Source of the DNA: Parabacteroides sp. ZJ-118 | Lineage (GTDB): Bacteria; Bacteroidota; Bacteroidia; Bacteroidales; Tannerellaceae | Direction: 5' to 3' | Length of the DNA stretch: 64,000 bases | Assembly (NCBI RefSeq): GCF_011038785.1 | Contig: NZ_JAAKDT010000006.1 | Coordinates: 25,044-89,043 of the forward strand | In this document: positions 26,040-34,230 of the stretch, piece after piece | How positions within the stretch are numbered: position 1 is the first letter of the stretch | Layout of the letters: each line of letters starts with the position of its first letter | Position numbers and translations under genes: made by a program | Notes under the pieces: generated by a model | The model's database searches: none | What the model was told of the DNA's origin: nothing | Seen by the model: the letters and a program-made list of their open reading frames with translations, nothing else

Positions 26040-27014
26040 TTAGTCCTTTAAATTAGTTGTACCGTTCGTGGATTCGGACTCCTGCCTCTCCTCCACCTTC
26101 GTCTGGTTCACGAACAAATACGCGTTCACCATACTCAAATCATTCTCATCCGGCAACGGGTTCATCTTAGCGAATTTTACAAAGTCAGCCAATCGCAGAA
26201 TCTGCCTCAAGTTATCGTACACACTCTGTGCCTCGGAATTCTTGCGGATCAAGTCTAATATCTCTCCGGAAGTCATCTCCATAGCACTGATACCGAAACG
26301 TTCCTCGATATACTTACGCAGTGTATCCGTGATCAAGGTGTAATACTCCTTGCTTCGTCCCTGCTGCCAAAGTTTCTGTCGCTTAATCTCGTCCAATTCC
26401 TTGATGGCCTGTTCGTGAGGCGAAAGCTTGGGTTCTTCTTTCTTGAAGGGTATCAATGACTTGTTCGCACGGATCCGTTTCACGATATAGGCAATCACAC
26501 AAATCAAGAACAGGGTCAGCAAGATCCCCAAAATGATCGGATAATAATCGGCCCATACGAAAGGCGGTCTCCACACGGTCTTGATGTCGTTGAACTCCTC
26601 TGGCTTATCTGCGTTCACAGGAATTGTCGAGACTTTCAAGGCGACTTGGTTGGAATATACGGTATCCACCCCATCTATCACCTTCAACGGAGGTAACAGA
26701 TAGAGTGACGAGTCAAACGAGGTAATCAATACATTTTGCTTGATAACGAGCCGGCCGTTCTCAATCTCCGTAGAGTCCGCCTTGGAGAGATTCAATACCT
26801 CCACCCCCGTCATCAAAGTGTCGTTCGGGATCACGATCTGCACGGGGCGATCCTTATCCGCCGTTACCGTAAGGTGCAAGGTAGTCTGCTCTCCGACCAA
26901 GATGGCGGCCGAGTCGATGGCAACATCGATCAACGGTCTCTGCGCATTTATTCTCCCCCCCTCGAGGAAAGCGGCGGCGATCAAAAACAGGATACTTTTC
27001 TTTATCAATTTCAT
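26040..27014 (-). CDS. Bat-operon membrane protein of unknown function
   Basis: 324 residues. Signal peptide (to about 25, INAQ), a periplasmic beta-rich domain (about 28-150), one transmembrane helix (about 158-180) and a cytoplasmic helical domain with KEYYTLITDTLRKYIEERFG (about 225-245). The layout is that of the BatD/DUF4381-type proteins usually found between DUF58 and BatA. It may be the adaptor that connects the DUF58 and VWA proteins with the membrane. It lies 5-9 bp from its neighbours. No catalytic residues are evident. Confidence 0.75.
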   Translation of the reverse strand: MKLIKKSILFLIAAAFLEGGRINAQRPLIDVAIDSAAILVGEQTTLHLTVTADKDRPVQIVIPNDTLMTGVEVLNLSKADSTEIENGRLVIKQNVLITSFDSSLYLLPPLKVIDGVDTVYSNQVALKVSTIPVNADKPEEFNDIKTVWRPPFVWADYYPIILGILLTLFLICVIAYIVKRIRANKSLIPFKKEEPKLSPHEQAIKELDEIKRQKLWQQGRSKEYYTLITDTLRKYIEERFGISAMEMTSGEILDLIRKNSEAQSVYDNLRQILRLADFVKFAKMNPLPDENDLSMVNAYLFVNQTKVEERQESESTNGTTNLKD

Positions 27015-27023
27015 CTGTTTGCT

Positions 27024-27893
27024 TTAATTACGTTTGTCAAAAAGAGCGATCAATGCTTTCACATAATCATCTTCGGTACGGACAGAGACAGAGTCTACAC
27101 GGCATTTCTTGAACGTGTCGTTCATCTTCGCCTGCCGTTTCTCCCACCATTCCTTATACGCCGCACGTACACGGGTGGAGGAACTGTCTATCCATTGCTC
27201 CTTCCCGGTCTCGGCATCCTTGATCTTCATCAAACCTACGGCGGGAAGCTCGGTCTCACGACGGTCGTACACCTGAATGGCTACCAAGTCATGCTTACGG
27301 TTGGCCACCGTCAGGGCGTCTTTGAAACCCTCCTTATCGATAAAATCGGAGATAAGGAAAGCCGTGCAACGCTTCTTGATGGCGTTGGTCAAGTATTTCA
27401 ATACTTGGCTGATATCCGTTTTCGTTTCCTCGGGATGGAAATCGATCAGCTCCCGGATAACATATAAGATCTGTTTCTTCCCTTTCTGGGGCGGGATAAA
27501 CTTCTCAATCTTGTCCGAGAAGAACACCACGCCGATCTTATCGTTGTTCTGTATTGCCGAGAAAGCCAAGGTGGCGGCGATCTCGGTGATTACCTCCTTC
27601 TTCATGACGTTGACGGAGCCAAAGTCACGGCTACCGGACACGTCGATCAGCAGCATCACCGTCAGCTCACGCTCCTCCTCGAACACCTTGACGTAGGGAC
27701 GGACGTAGCGGGCAGTCACGTTCCAGTCGATATCGCGGATGTCATCACCGTACTGATATTCCCTCACCTCGCTGAACGCCATACCACGACCCTTGAAAGC
27801 CGAATGATACTGGCCGGCGAAGATATTACGGGAAAGACCACGGGTCTTTATCTCGATACGGCGGACCTTCTTTAATAATTCGCTTGTCTCCAT
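27024..27893 (-). CDS. DUF58 domain protein
   Basis: 289 residues. The family signature YQYGDDIRDIDWNVTARY (about 47-64) is intact, followed by a VWA-like fold with LLIDVSGSRDFGS near 101-113. It lies directly after the MoxR gene (1 bp apart), as in nearly all MoxR/VWA operons. DUF58 proteins are thought to act with MoxR in assembling or activating protein or metal complexes; a specific substrate is not known. Confidence 0.9.
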   Translation of the reverse strand: METSELLKKVRRIEIKTRGLSRNIFAGQYHSAFKGRGMAFSEVREYQYGDDIRDIDWNVTARYVRPYVKVFEEERELTVMLLIDVSGSRDFGSVNVMKKEVITEIAATLAFSAIQNNDKIGVVFFSDKIEKFIPPQKGKKQILYVIRELIDFHPEETKTDISQVLKYLTNAIKKRCTAFLISDFIDKEGFKDALTVANRKHDLVAIQVYDRRETELPAVGLMKIKDAETGKEQWIDSSSTRVRAAYKEWWEKRQAKMNDTFKKCRVDSVSVRTEDDYVKALIALFDKRN

Positions 27894-28889
27894 TTAAGGA
27901 ACTTCTACTTTATTCAAGATCTCACTAATTACCTCCTCTGAAGTCAAGTTGTTCGCCTCGGCCTCATAACTCAAGCCGATACGATGGCGCATCACGTCGT
28001 GGCATACCGCACGGATATCCTCCGGGATCACATAGCCCCTGCGCTTGATGAAAGCGTACGCACGGGCAGCCAATGCCAAATTGATAGACGCACGAGGGGA
28101 AGCGCCGAAAGAGATCATGCTCGCCAAGTTTGGCAAACCAGCCTCCGCCGGGAAACGGGTAGCGAAGATGATGTCTACGATGTAACGCTCGATCTTCTCG
28201 TCCAAGTAAACCTCACGAACCACGTTACGGGCGTCGAGAATCTCCTCTTTCGTCAAGATCGGCTTGATCTCCGGACGCTCTCCGGATATATTCTGGCGTA
28301 TGATTAATTTCTCATCCTCCTTCTTTGGGTAATTGATGATCACCTTCAACATGAAACGGTCTACCTGCGCCTCTGGCAACGGGTACGTACCCTCCTGCTC
28401 GATCGGGTTCTGGGTAGCCATTACCAAGAAAGGCTTCGGCAATTCGTAGGTATGCTCGCTGATCGTGACCTGACGCTCCTGCATGGCCTCCAACAAGGCA
28501 CTCTGCACTTTCGCCGGGGCACGGTTGATCTCGTCCGCTAACACAAAATTAGCGAAGATCGGGCCCTGCTTTACCTGAAACTCTTCGCTTTTCTGACTGT
28601 AAATCATTGTACCGATCACGTCGGCCGGAAGTAAGTCCGGGGTGAACTGGATTCGGCTGTATTTAGCGTCGATCAACGATGACAGTGTTTTAATGGCAAG
28701 CGTCTTGGCCAAACCTGGTACACCTTCCAACAGGATATGTCCGTCCGAAAGCAAACCGATCAACAAAGATTCAACCAAATGCTTTTGTCCGACGATTACT
28801 TTGTCCATACCCATCGTAATCATGTTCACAAACGAACTTTTACTTTCAATTCGCTCATTCAACTCACGAATGTCTACTGTCTGACTCAT
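27894..28889 (-). CDS. moxR: MoxR family AAA+ ATPase
   Basis: 331 residues. Walker A GVPGLAKT at 56-63, Walker B LADEIN at 118-122, sensor segment MATQNPIEQEGTYPLPEAQ and arginine-finger region DRFMLK are all present, with a C-terminal lid. It is the first gene of the Bat operon, with a good promoter upstream at 28925-28957. MoxR ATPases act as chaperones for VWA-domain partners, here BatA and BatB. The complex would work at the inner membrane. Confidence 0.94.
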   Translation of the reverse strand: MSQTVDIRELNERIESKSSFVNMITMGMDKVIVGQKHLVESLLIGLLSDGHILLEGVPGLAKTLAIKTLSSLIDAKYSRIQFTPDLLPADVIGTMIYSQKSEEFQVKQGPIFANFVLADEINRAPAKVQSALLEAMQERQVTISEHTYELPKPFLVMATQNPIEQEGTYPLPEAQVDRFMLKVIINYPKKEDEKLIIRQNISGERPEIKPILTKEEILDARNVVREVYLDEKIERYIVDIIFATRFPAEAGLPNLASMISFGASPRASINLALAARAYAFIKRRGYVIPEDIRAVCHDVMRHRIGLSYEAEANNLTSEEVISEILNKVEVP

Positions 28890-28924
28890 AAGATTTATTT
28901 TATTGTATTGTTAGTATATTGTCC

Positions 28925-28957
28925 CAATTTTACATTGATTTTTTTAGGATGCACAAA
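28925..28957 (-). promoter_or_regulatory. Promoter of the moxR-bat operon
   Basis: On the minus strand: TTTG (28957-28954), 21 bp, TAAAATTG (28932-28925). One mismatch to the -7 consensus; spacing is right. It is 36 bp before the moxR start. Confidence 0.55.
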
Positions 28958-29054
28958 ATTAGAAATGTTAAATTCGTATCCTTCACTTTTGCAGTTAAAT
29001 AATACTAACCAACACTTCCTTGTTTTGTTTTATTTTACTTAAAAAGGATTTCGC

Positions 29055-30113
29055 TTACTCCCCGGCAAGTATCTCTGTTTGCAGGGCGGCGGCCTTCTCC
29101 CGTGACTTGCGGCTCTTGGCATCGATGCCATACGATTCCGGAGCGGGTATCTCGATCGCGGTACCGATCGGTATGTTGTTCGGGTCTCTTATAACAGCCT
29201 TATTATGTTGGTAAATATATACCCAGAATAATTTATTACCATAATACTCCAAGGCGATCACAGTGAGTCGGTCGCCGTGCTTGATCTTCATCTGGCCCAA
29301 TGGTTTGGGCACCGGGTCCGTATACGGGGTCTTCTCCGCTACCGAATCCGGCTGAAGCATCCAAGATGATTCTTGAGCCGTGTCCTTGGCTTCCGTTATC
29401 ACTGCTTCTTGGGCAGGTGCCGATTTCCAATTATTCCTTCCTAGATAAAAGAATACAGAGATTACGATTATCAAAAAGGCAACGATCATCAATACTCCTT
29501 TCTCCTCCGGTTTTCTACGGGCTCGCCCTTCTGGTCTCTCTAGTATGGGAGATGACTCCGCAACCGGTTCCGGTTCAGATACCAATGGCAGCTCCGGATG
29601 GAGTACTGAAGAATCTAACGCTTGCTCTGACTCAGGCAATGGTTCTAGTTCAAGTATCGGTTCAGACTTTTCTTTGGACGGGGTATTTGCCAAAAGGATC
29701 TCTTTGTCCGGCATCACCTCCTCCACAGACTCATCTTCCGTTTCTTTCTCCTCTATGGACTCATCCATGTCCGAGAAATCCACGTTCTCGTTAATCTCTG
29801 TCGTCTCAAAGATAGAGAAAGGCTTGTTTACCTGTTCTCGCAAGTCTTTATCCGGCAGGAAAGAGAATTTATAATGTCCGGGGATTAAGAAACGTTCGCC
29901 GGTATTCACGTGGATACTCTCCCGTTTCTCCACGGAGATAATCTTGAAAGTGCCCAAGCCCTTTACTTTTACAATCTTATCCGTATAAACCCCTTCGGAT
30001 ATCACCGAGATAAAATCTCTCAAGAAACGCTCTACTTCTCCTCTATTCTTACCAGTATGCTCAGATAACAAACCGGCTAAATCTTGTATATTCAGCCGAT
30101 TATTCATTATCAC
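29055..30113 (-). CDS. HU-like domain joined to a transmembrane helix and LysM domain
   Basis: 352 residues. Residues about 5-95 resemble an HU/IHF-type DNA-binding protein (KIVKVKGLGTFKII is its beta-arm entry). An acidic, proline-rich linker (about 103-195) leads to a basic RARRKPEEK and a single transmembrane helix (about 206-224). The C-terminus (about 275-323, MKIKHGDRLTVIALEYYGN) is a LysM domain, which binds peptidoglycan N-acetylglucosamine. Positive charge before the helix predicts the HU part in the cytoplasm and the LysM part in the periplasm, so one molecule could touch both nucleoid and cell wall. It overlaps the upstream HU gene by 14 bp. It may have evolved from a sporulation/SPOR-like HU protein; DNA binding is not proven. 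Confidence 0.83.
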   Translation of the reverse strand: MIMNNRLNIQDLAGLLSEHTGKNRGEVERFLRDFISVISEGVYTDKIVKVKGLGTFKIISVEKRESIHVNTGERFLIPGHYKFSFLPDKDLREQVNKPFSIFETTEINENVDFSDMDESIEEKETEDESVEEVMPDKEILLANTPSKEKSEPILELEPLPESEQALDSSVLHPELPLVSEPEPVAESSPILERPEGRARRKPEEKGVLMIVAFLIIVISVFFYLGRNNWKSAPAQEAVITEAKDTAQESSWMLQPDSVAEKTPYTDPVPKPLGQMKIKHGDRLTVIALEYYGNKLFWVYIYQHNKAVIRDPNNIPIGTAIEIPAPESYGIDAKSRKSREKAAALQTEILAGE

Positions 30114-30447
30114 TCAATTCTTTTAAACGGTTCTTCACTGCTGTTCCGGGCTTGAACACAGGAACTAACTTAGGGGGAACCAGATATCGCTTCCCGTTCG
30201 CTGGATTCACGGAAATACGTTCCGCTTTCTTTTTCACCTCGAACTGGCCAAAACCTTGCAAGTAGATCGTATCGTTATCCACTAATTTCGAACTTACAAT
30301 GGAACTGAGCGCAGAAATCATGTCGGAAACTTCCTTCGAAGTCCAACCCATACGATTCGCCAATTCTGTTATAAGGTCCTTGTTTCTCATATCTAATTCC
30401 ATAACAGTTCGGGCTGCTATATTAGTTATTTTTTCGTTAACCGACAA
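30100..30447 (-). CDS. HU family DNA-binding protein
   Basis: 115 residues. After about 19 extra N-terminal residues it begins like HU (MRNKDLITELANRMGWTSKE), then has DTIYLQGFGQFEVKKKAERISV and NPANGKRYLVPP, which is the DNA-inserting beta-arm with a proline tip. The N-terminal extension may be spurious, since an internal ATG at residue 20 fits the HU start. It would bend and compact DNA. It lies 20 bp after rimO and overlaps the start of the HU-LysM gene, so the two are probably made together and might hetero-dimerise. Confidence 0.85.
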   Translation of the reverse strand: MSVNEKITNIAARTVMELDMRNKDLITELANRMGWTSKEVSDMISALSSIVSSKLVDNDTIYLQGFGQFEVKKKAERISVNPANGKRYLVPPKLVPVFKPGTAVKNRLKELSDNE

Positions 30448-30467
30448 ATATATCGACAGCTCTCACA

Positions 30468-31766
30468 TCAATTCAACACGTTTCCATACAGATCAAACGC
30501 TTGTGCACCAATCACCTTTACTAGATAAAAGCTACCCGGACTCAAGAGAGTCTCCTTGGAAATCAACAGTTCAGGATCCACCTCGGGCGAGTCGTATTGT
30601 GTACGTCCCACGTAGAAATCCTCCTCCTCACGGTCTATGACCACCCGGAAGACCTGCCCTACTTTCGAGGCATTCACGTCGGCAGAGATGCCTTCCTGCA
30701 CACGCATCAGGTAATCCAGCCGCTCTTGCTTCACCTCCTGCGGAGTCTCGTCTTTATAATGCTTATATGCGTAGGTACCCTCCTCGTGGCTATAGGCGAA
30801 AGCTCCCATGCGCTCGAAGCGGATCTCTTTCACGAAACGAATCAATTCCTCGAAATCCTGTTCCGTCTCGCCGGGATGTCCCACCATCAAGGTGGTACGC
30901 AGATGGATACCCGGCACTTCCCGGCGCATACGCTCCAGCAGCTCATACGTCTCGGCCTTTGTGATATTACGGCGCATCCTTTTCAATATCGGGTCGCTGA
31001 TATGTTGCAGGGCAATGTCCATGTACTTGCAAACGTTGTCACGCTCGCGCATCACCGGCAACAGCTCATAAGGGAAATGAGACGGATACCCGTAATGCAA
31101 ACGGATCCACTCGACGCCCGGAATGTCGGAGACCCGCTCTACCAGTTCCGGCAGGGTCATTCGCTTATAGCGATCAAGTCCATAAAACGTCAGGTCTTGG
31201 GCGATCATCTGGAATTCTTTCACGCCTTGCGCCACCAACCCACGAACCTCGTCGACAATCTCGTCCATCGGACGAGATTGATAGGCCCCGGTTATGATCG
31301 GGATCGAACAGTAAGAGCAGGTACGACTGCATCCCTCCCCAATCTTCACGTAAGCGTAGTGCCTCGGGGTGGTGAGCACGCGCTCGGTAGCCAGCTCTTG
31401 ATGATACGATTTGCCCAGATCGGAGATCAACTCTTTCCAATTGAATTTCCCGTAAAAACGATCCACCTCGGGAAGTTCCTTCTCCAGATCTTTCAAGAAA
31501 CGCTCCGACAAGCAGCCCATCACGAAAAGCTTCCCGATCCGTCCTTTTTGTTTTTGCTCACCCAACTCGAGGATCATATTGATAGATTCCTCTTGGGCAT
31601 CACCGATGAAACCACAGGTATTCACAACCACGATCTCGCCACTGATCGTATGGGGATCATGTTCTACCGTATAGCCATTGGCAACGAATTGACGCATAAG
31701 TTGCTCCGAGTCCACTAGGTTTTTCGAACACCCCAGCGTAATAATATCTACTTTGTTTTTTCTCAT
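30468..31766 (-). CDS. rimO: Ribosomal protein S12 methylthiotransferase
   Basis: 432 residues, normal length. N-terminal UPF0004 cluster cysteines at C13 (GCSKN), C51 and C85; radical-SAM cysteines C146, C150 and C153 in GEGCSRTCSYCSIP; a C-terminal TRAM domain (about 370-430) that binds the substrate. It adds a methylthio group to Asp-89 of ribosomal protein S12. Its start overlaps the ftsY stop by 4 bp, so the two are co-translated. Confidence 0.95.
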   Translation of the reverse strand: MRKNKVDIITLGCSKNLVDSEQLMRQFVANGYTVEHDPHTISGEIVVVNTCGFIGDAQEESINMILELGEQKQKGRIGKLFVMGCLSERFLKDLEKELPEVDRFYGKFNWKELISDLGKSYHQELATERVLTTPRHYAYVKIGEGCSRTCSYCSIPIITGAYQSRPMDEIVDEVRGLVAQGVKEFQMIAQDLTFYGLDRYKRMTLPELVERVSDIPGVEWIRLHYGYPSHFPYELLPVMRERDNVCKYMDIALQHISDPILKRMRRNITKAETYELLERMRREVPGIHLRTTLMVGHPGETEQDFEELIRFVKEIRFERMGAFAYSHEEGTYAYKHYKDETPQEVKQERLDYLMRVQEGISADVNASKVGQVFRVVIDREEEDFYVGRTQYDSPEVDPELLISKETLLSPGSFYLVKVIGAQAFDLYGNVLN

Positions 31767-32716
31767 TCTCCAAATAACGAATTGACAAACTCTCGTTTGC
31801 GGAATACTTGCAAATCCTCCATTCCCTCGCCGAGTCCGATATATTTCACGGGGATACGGAAATGGTCGGAGATACCGATCACGACACCTCCCTTGGCGGT
31901 ACCGTCCAGCTTGGTCACTGCTAAGGCGTTCACCTCGGTGGCGGTGGTAAATTGTTTTGCTTGCTCGAAGGCGTTCTGCCCAGTAGAGCCATCCAATACC
32001 AACAAAATCTCGTGGGGAGCATCTGGGACCACCTTCTTCATCACGTTCTTGATCTTGGTAAGCTCGTTCATCAAGTTGATTTTGTTATGTAAACGTCCGG
32101 CGGTATCGATAATCACCGCGTCGGCATCATTCGCCTTAGCGGAGTTTAGGGTATCGAAAGCTACGGAAGCGGGGTCCGAGCCCATGTTCTGCTTCACGAT
32201 AGGTACGCCTACCCGCTCGCTCCAGATCACTAACTGCTCCACGGCGGCGGCGCGGAACGTATCAGCGGCGCCCAGATAGACCTTCTTGCCGGCTTTCTTG
32301 AACTGGTAGGCCAACTTACCGATCGTGGTCGTCTTACCGACCCCATTCACGCCTACTACCATGATCACGTAGGGTTTCTTGCCCTCCGGGAGTGCGAATT
32401 CCTCGGCATCCTCCGTATTGTTTTCTGTTAGCAAGCTGGCGATCTCATCACGCAGCAACGTGGTCAATTCTTGGGTGGTGACATACTTGTCACGGGCTAC
32501 ACGCTTCTCGATACGGTCGATGATTTTCAACGTGGTATCCACGCCGACATCCGAGGTAATCAGCACTTCCTCCAAATTATCCAACACATCGTCGTCCACC
32601 TTACTCTTACCGGCGATCGCCTTGGTAATCTTGGAGAAAACACTTTCTTTCGTCTTCGACAGACCTTTATCCAAGGTTTCCTTTTTTTCCTTATTGAAAA
32701 AGCTAAAAATACCCAT
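31763..32716 (-). CDS. ftsY: Signal recognition particle receptor
   Basis: 317 residues. The N-terminal helical (N) domain is followed by the SRP-type GTPase: GVNGVGKTTTIGKL (about 121-134), DTAGRLHNK and TKLDGTAKGG. It lacks a long acidic A-domain, as is usual in Bacteroidota, with a short MGIFSFFNKEKKE start that may contact the membrane. It docks SRP-bound ribosomes to the translocon. It is the first gene of an ftsY-rimO-HU-(HU-LysM) operon. The rpmB-rpmG genes that often precede ftsY in this phylum are not next to it here; nspC is. Confidence 0.96.
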   Translation of the reverse strand: MGIFSFFNKEKKETLDKGLSKTKESVFSKITKAIAGKSKVDDDVLDNLEEVLITSDVGVDTTLKIIDRIEKRVARDKYVTTQELTTLLRDEIASLLTENNTEDAEEFALPEGKKPYVIMVVGVNGVGKTTTIGKLAYQFKKAGKKVYLGAADTFRAAAVEQLVIWSERVGVPIVKQNMGSDPASVAFDTLNSAKANDADAVIIDTAGRLHNKINLMNELTKIKNVMKKVVPDAPHEILLVLDGSTGQNAFEQAKQFTTATEVNALAVTKLDGTAKGGVVIGISDHFRIPVKYIGLGEGMEDLQVFRKREFVNSLFGE

Positions 32717-32844
32717 ATCTATTTTGTTTCTGTTTTTATTTGCTTCAAATCACACTCATCAAGTAGTTTCCGGATCACCTTAACGAACAGGCTCCTCCTC
32801 GCTTGCCCCGTGATTTCGAGCAGTCACATCTTTCTTGTTTTTAG

Positions 32845-33984
32845 TTAATCCATCCTGTTCTTATAATCCTCATAGCCGAACATACGGTACATCACCAGCT
32901 GGTTGTCCTTGCTCCAAAGAGCCAAGGATGGATGCGGTATACCGTTGAACATATTCGTCTTCACGATCGTGTAGTGGATCATATCCTCGAAAATCAGTTT
33001 ATCACCGATCTCCAGCGGTTTATCGAATGACCAATCTCCCATATAATCACCACTCAAGCAGCTGTTTCCCCCAATCCGATAGGTAGGTTTTCCTTCCTCG
33101 GCATCCGTGGCGAAACGGATAGCCGGTTTGTAGGGCATCTCCAGGCAATCCGGCATATGGCAAGTAAAGGAGGCATCAATAATAGCCGTCTTGATACCAC
33201 GGTTCTCCACGATATCCACTACGGTTGTCAGCAAAAATCCGGTTTGCCATGCGAAGGCGCTTCCCGGCTCCAGAATCAACTCCAAGTTCGGATATTTCTC
33301 CTTAAAGCCTTTCAGCAAAGCGATTAAATGCTCCACGTCGTAGTCCTTACGGGTCATCAGATGACCGCCTCCCATATTCAGCCACTTAACGTGAGGAAGG
33401 AAACGACCGAAACGCTTCTCCACCTCGGCTAACGTCCGCTCCAGATCATGGGAAGTGGACTCGCACAAGGTATGGAAGTGCAGCCCCTCGATACCCTCCG
33501 GCAACGTATCTCCCAGCAGGTCACCAGTCACTCCCATCCGGGAACCCGGGGCGCAAGGATTATACAAGTCCGTCTCCACGTCGGAGTATTCCGGATTGAT
33601 CCGCAATCCACAAGACACCCGGTTACCATCCGCCCGCACCATCGGATAAAAACGATGGAACTGAGAGAGAGAGTTGAATGTGACGTGACTACTGTATCTC
33701 AAGATCAATGGGAAATCGGCCTCCGTATAAGCCGGGGAATAGGTATGTGCCGGACTTCCCATTTCCTCGAAGGCCAGCTGAGCCTCGAATTTAGAACTCG
33801 CGGTCGAAAAATGGATGTACTCACGCACGATCGGAAACGCTTTCCATAAAGCGAAAGCCTTAAAAGCCAATAGGATGCTCACTCCCGCACGTTCCTTTAC
33901 GCACCTGATCAAGGATAAGTTGTTTCTTAGTAATTTCTCCTCCATCACATAGCAAGGCGAGGGTATCTTGTTGATGTCTATCAT
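32845..33984 (-). CDS. nspC: Carboxynorspermidine decarboxylase
   Basis: 379 residues from the ATG at 33984, 31 bp below the promoter box at 34015-34022; a longer frame would start upstream of that box and is discarded. It is a fold-III, PLP-dependent amino-acid decarboxylase: lysine in LLAFKAFALW (about 43), HFHTLCES, the glycine-rich NMGGGHLMT phosphate-binding segment and the CLSGD ... GD segment with the active-site cysteine. It makes spermidine or norspermidine from the carboxy form, the last step of the alternative polyamine route. The partner carboxy(nor)spermidine dehydrogenase is not in the window. Confidence 0.93.
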   Translation of the reverse strand: MIDINKIPSPCYVMEEKLLRNNLSLIRCVKERAGVSILLAFKAFALWKAFPIVREYIHFSTASSKFEAQLAFEEMGSPAHTYSPAYTEADFPLILRYSSHVTFNSLSQFHRFYPMVRADGNRVSCGLRINPEYSDVETDLYNPCAPGSRMGVTGDLLGDTLPEGIEGLHFHTLCESTSHDLERTLAEVEKRFGRFLPHVKWLNMGGGHLMTRKDYDVEHLIALLKGFKEKYPNLELILEPGSAFAWQTGFLLTTVVDIVENRGIKTAIIDASFTCHMPDCLEMPYKPAIRFATDAEEGKPTYRIGGNSCLSGDYMGDWSFDKPLEIGDKLIFEDMIHYTIVKTNMFNGIPHPSLALWSKDNQLVMYRMFGYEDYKNRMD

Positions 33985-34014
33985 GCTGTATCTCAGTATT
34001 TCATAATAAATACG

Positions 34015-34046
34015 CAAATGTAGCGAAAACATTCTAGGAAAGCAAG
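34015..34046 (-). promoter_or_regulatory. Promoter of nspC
   Basis: On the minus strand: CTTG (34046-34043), 20 bp, TACATTTG (34022-34015). The -7 box is a full match and the -33 box has one mismatch. It fixes the nspC start at 33984. Confidence 0.6.
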
Positions 34047-34100
34047 GTTTCATTTCCGAAAAAGCAATAAAAAAACAACTCTATTTTTCATTTAAGGACA

Positions 34101-34145
34101 ATTGTGTTTCGTCTCGAACACTATTGTGTTTGGCGGCGAACACAG
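34101..34145. repeat. Two tandem 22-bp dyad-containing repeats
   Basis: Copies at 34101-34122 and 34123-34145 both read ATTGTGTTT, about 6-7 variable bases, then CGAACAC. Each holds the dyad GTGTT-N8-AACAC. They lie about 80-130 bp upstream of the nspC promoter and 3' of uvrD, and could be an operator for a dimeric regulator. Confidence 0.5.
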
Positions 34146-34230
34146 TATAGCGACGCGAAAGTAAGCGCGAAAGTGAGTGTGAATCGAACAGAAGTCTCGT
34201 CGCGAGGGCGAGGTATCCACAAGCCGACAT

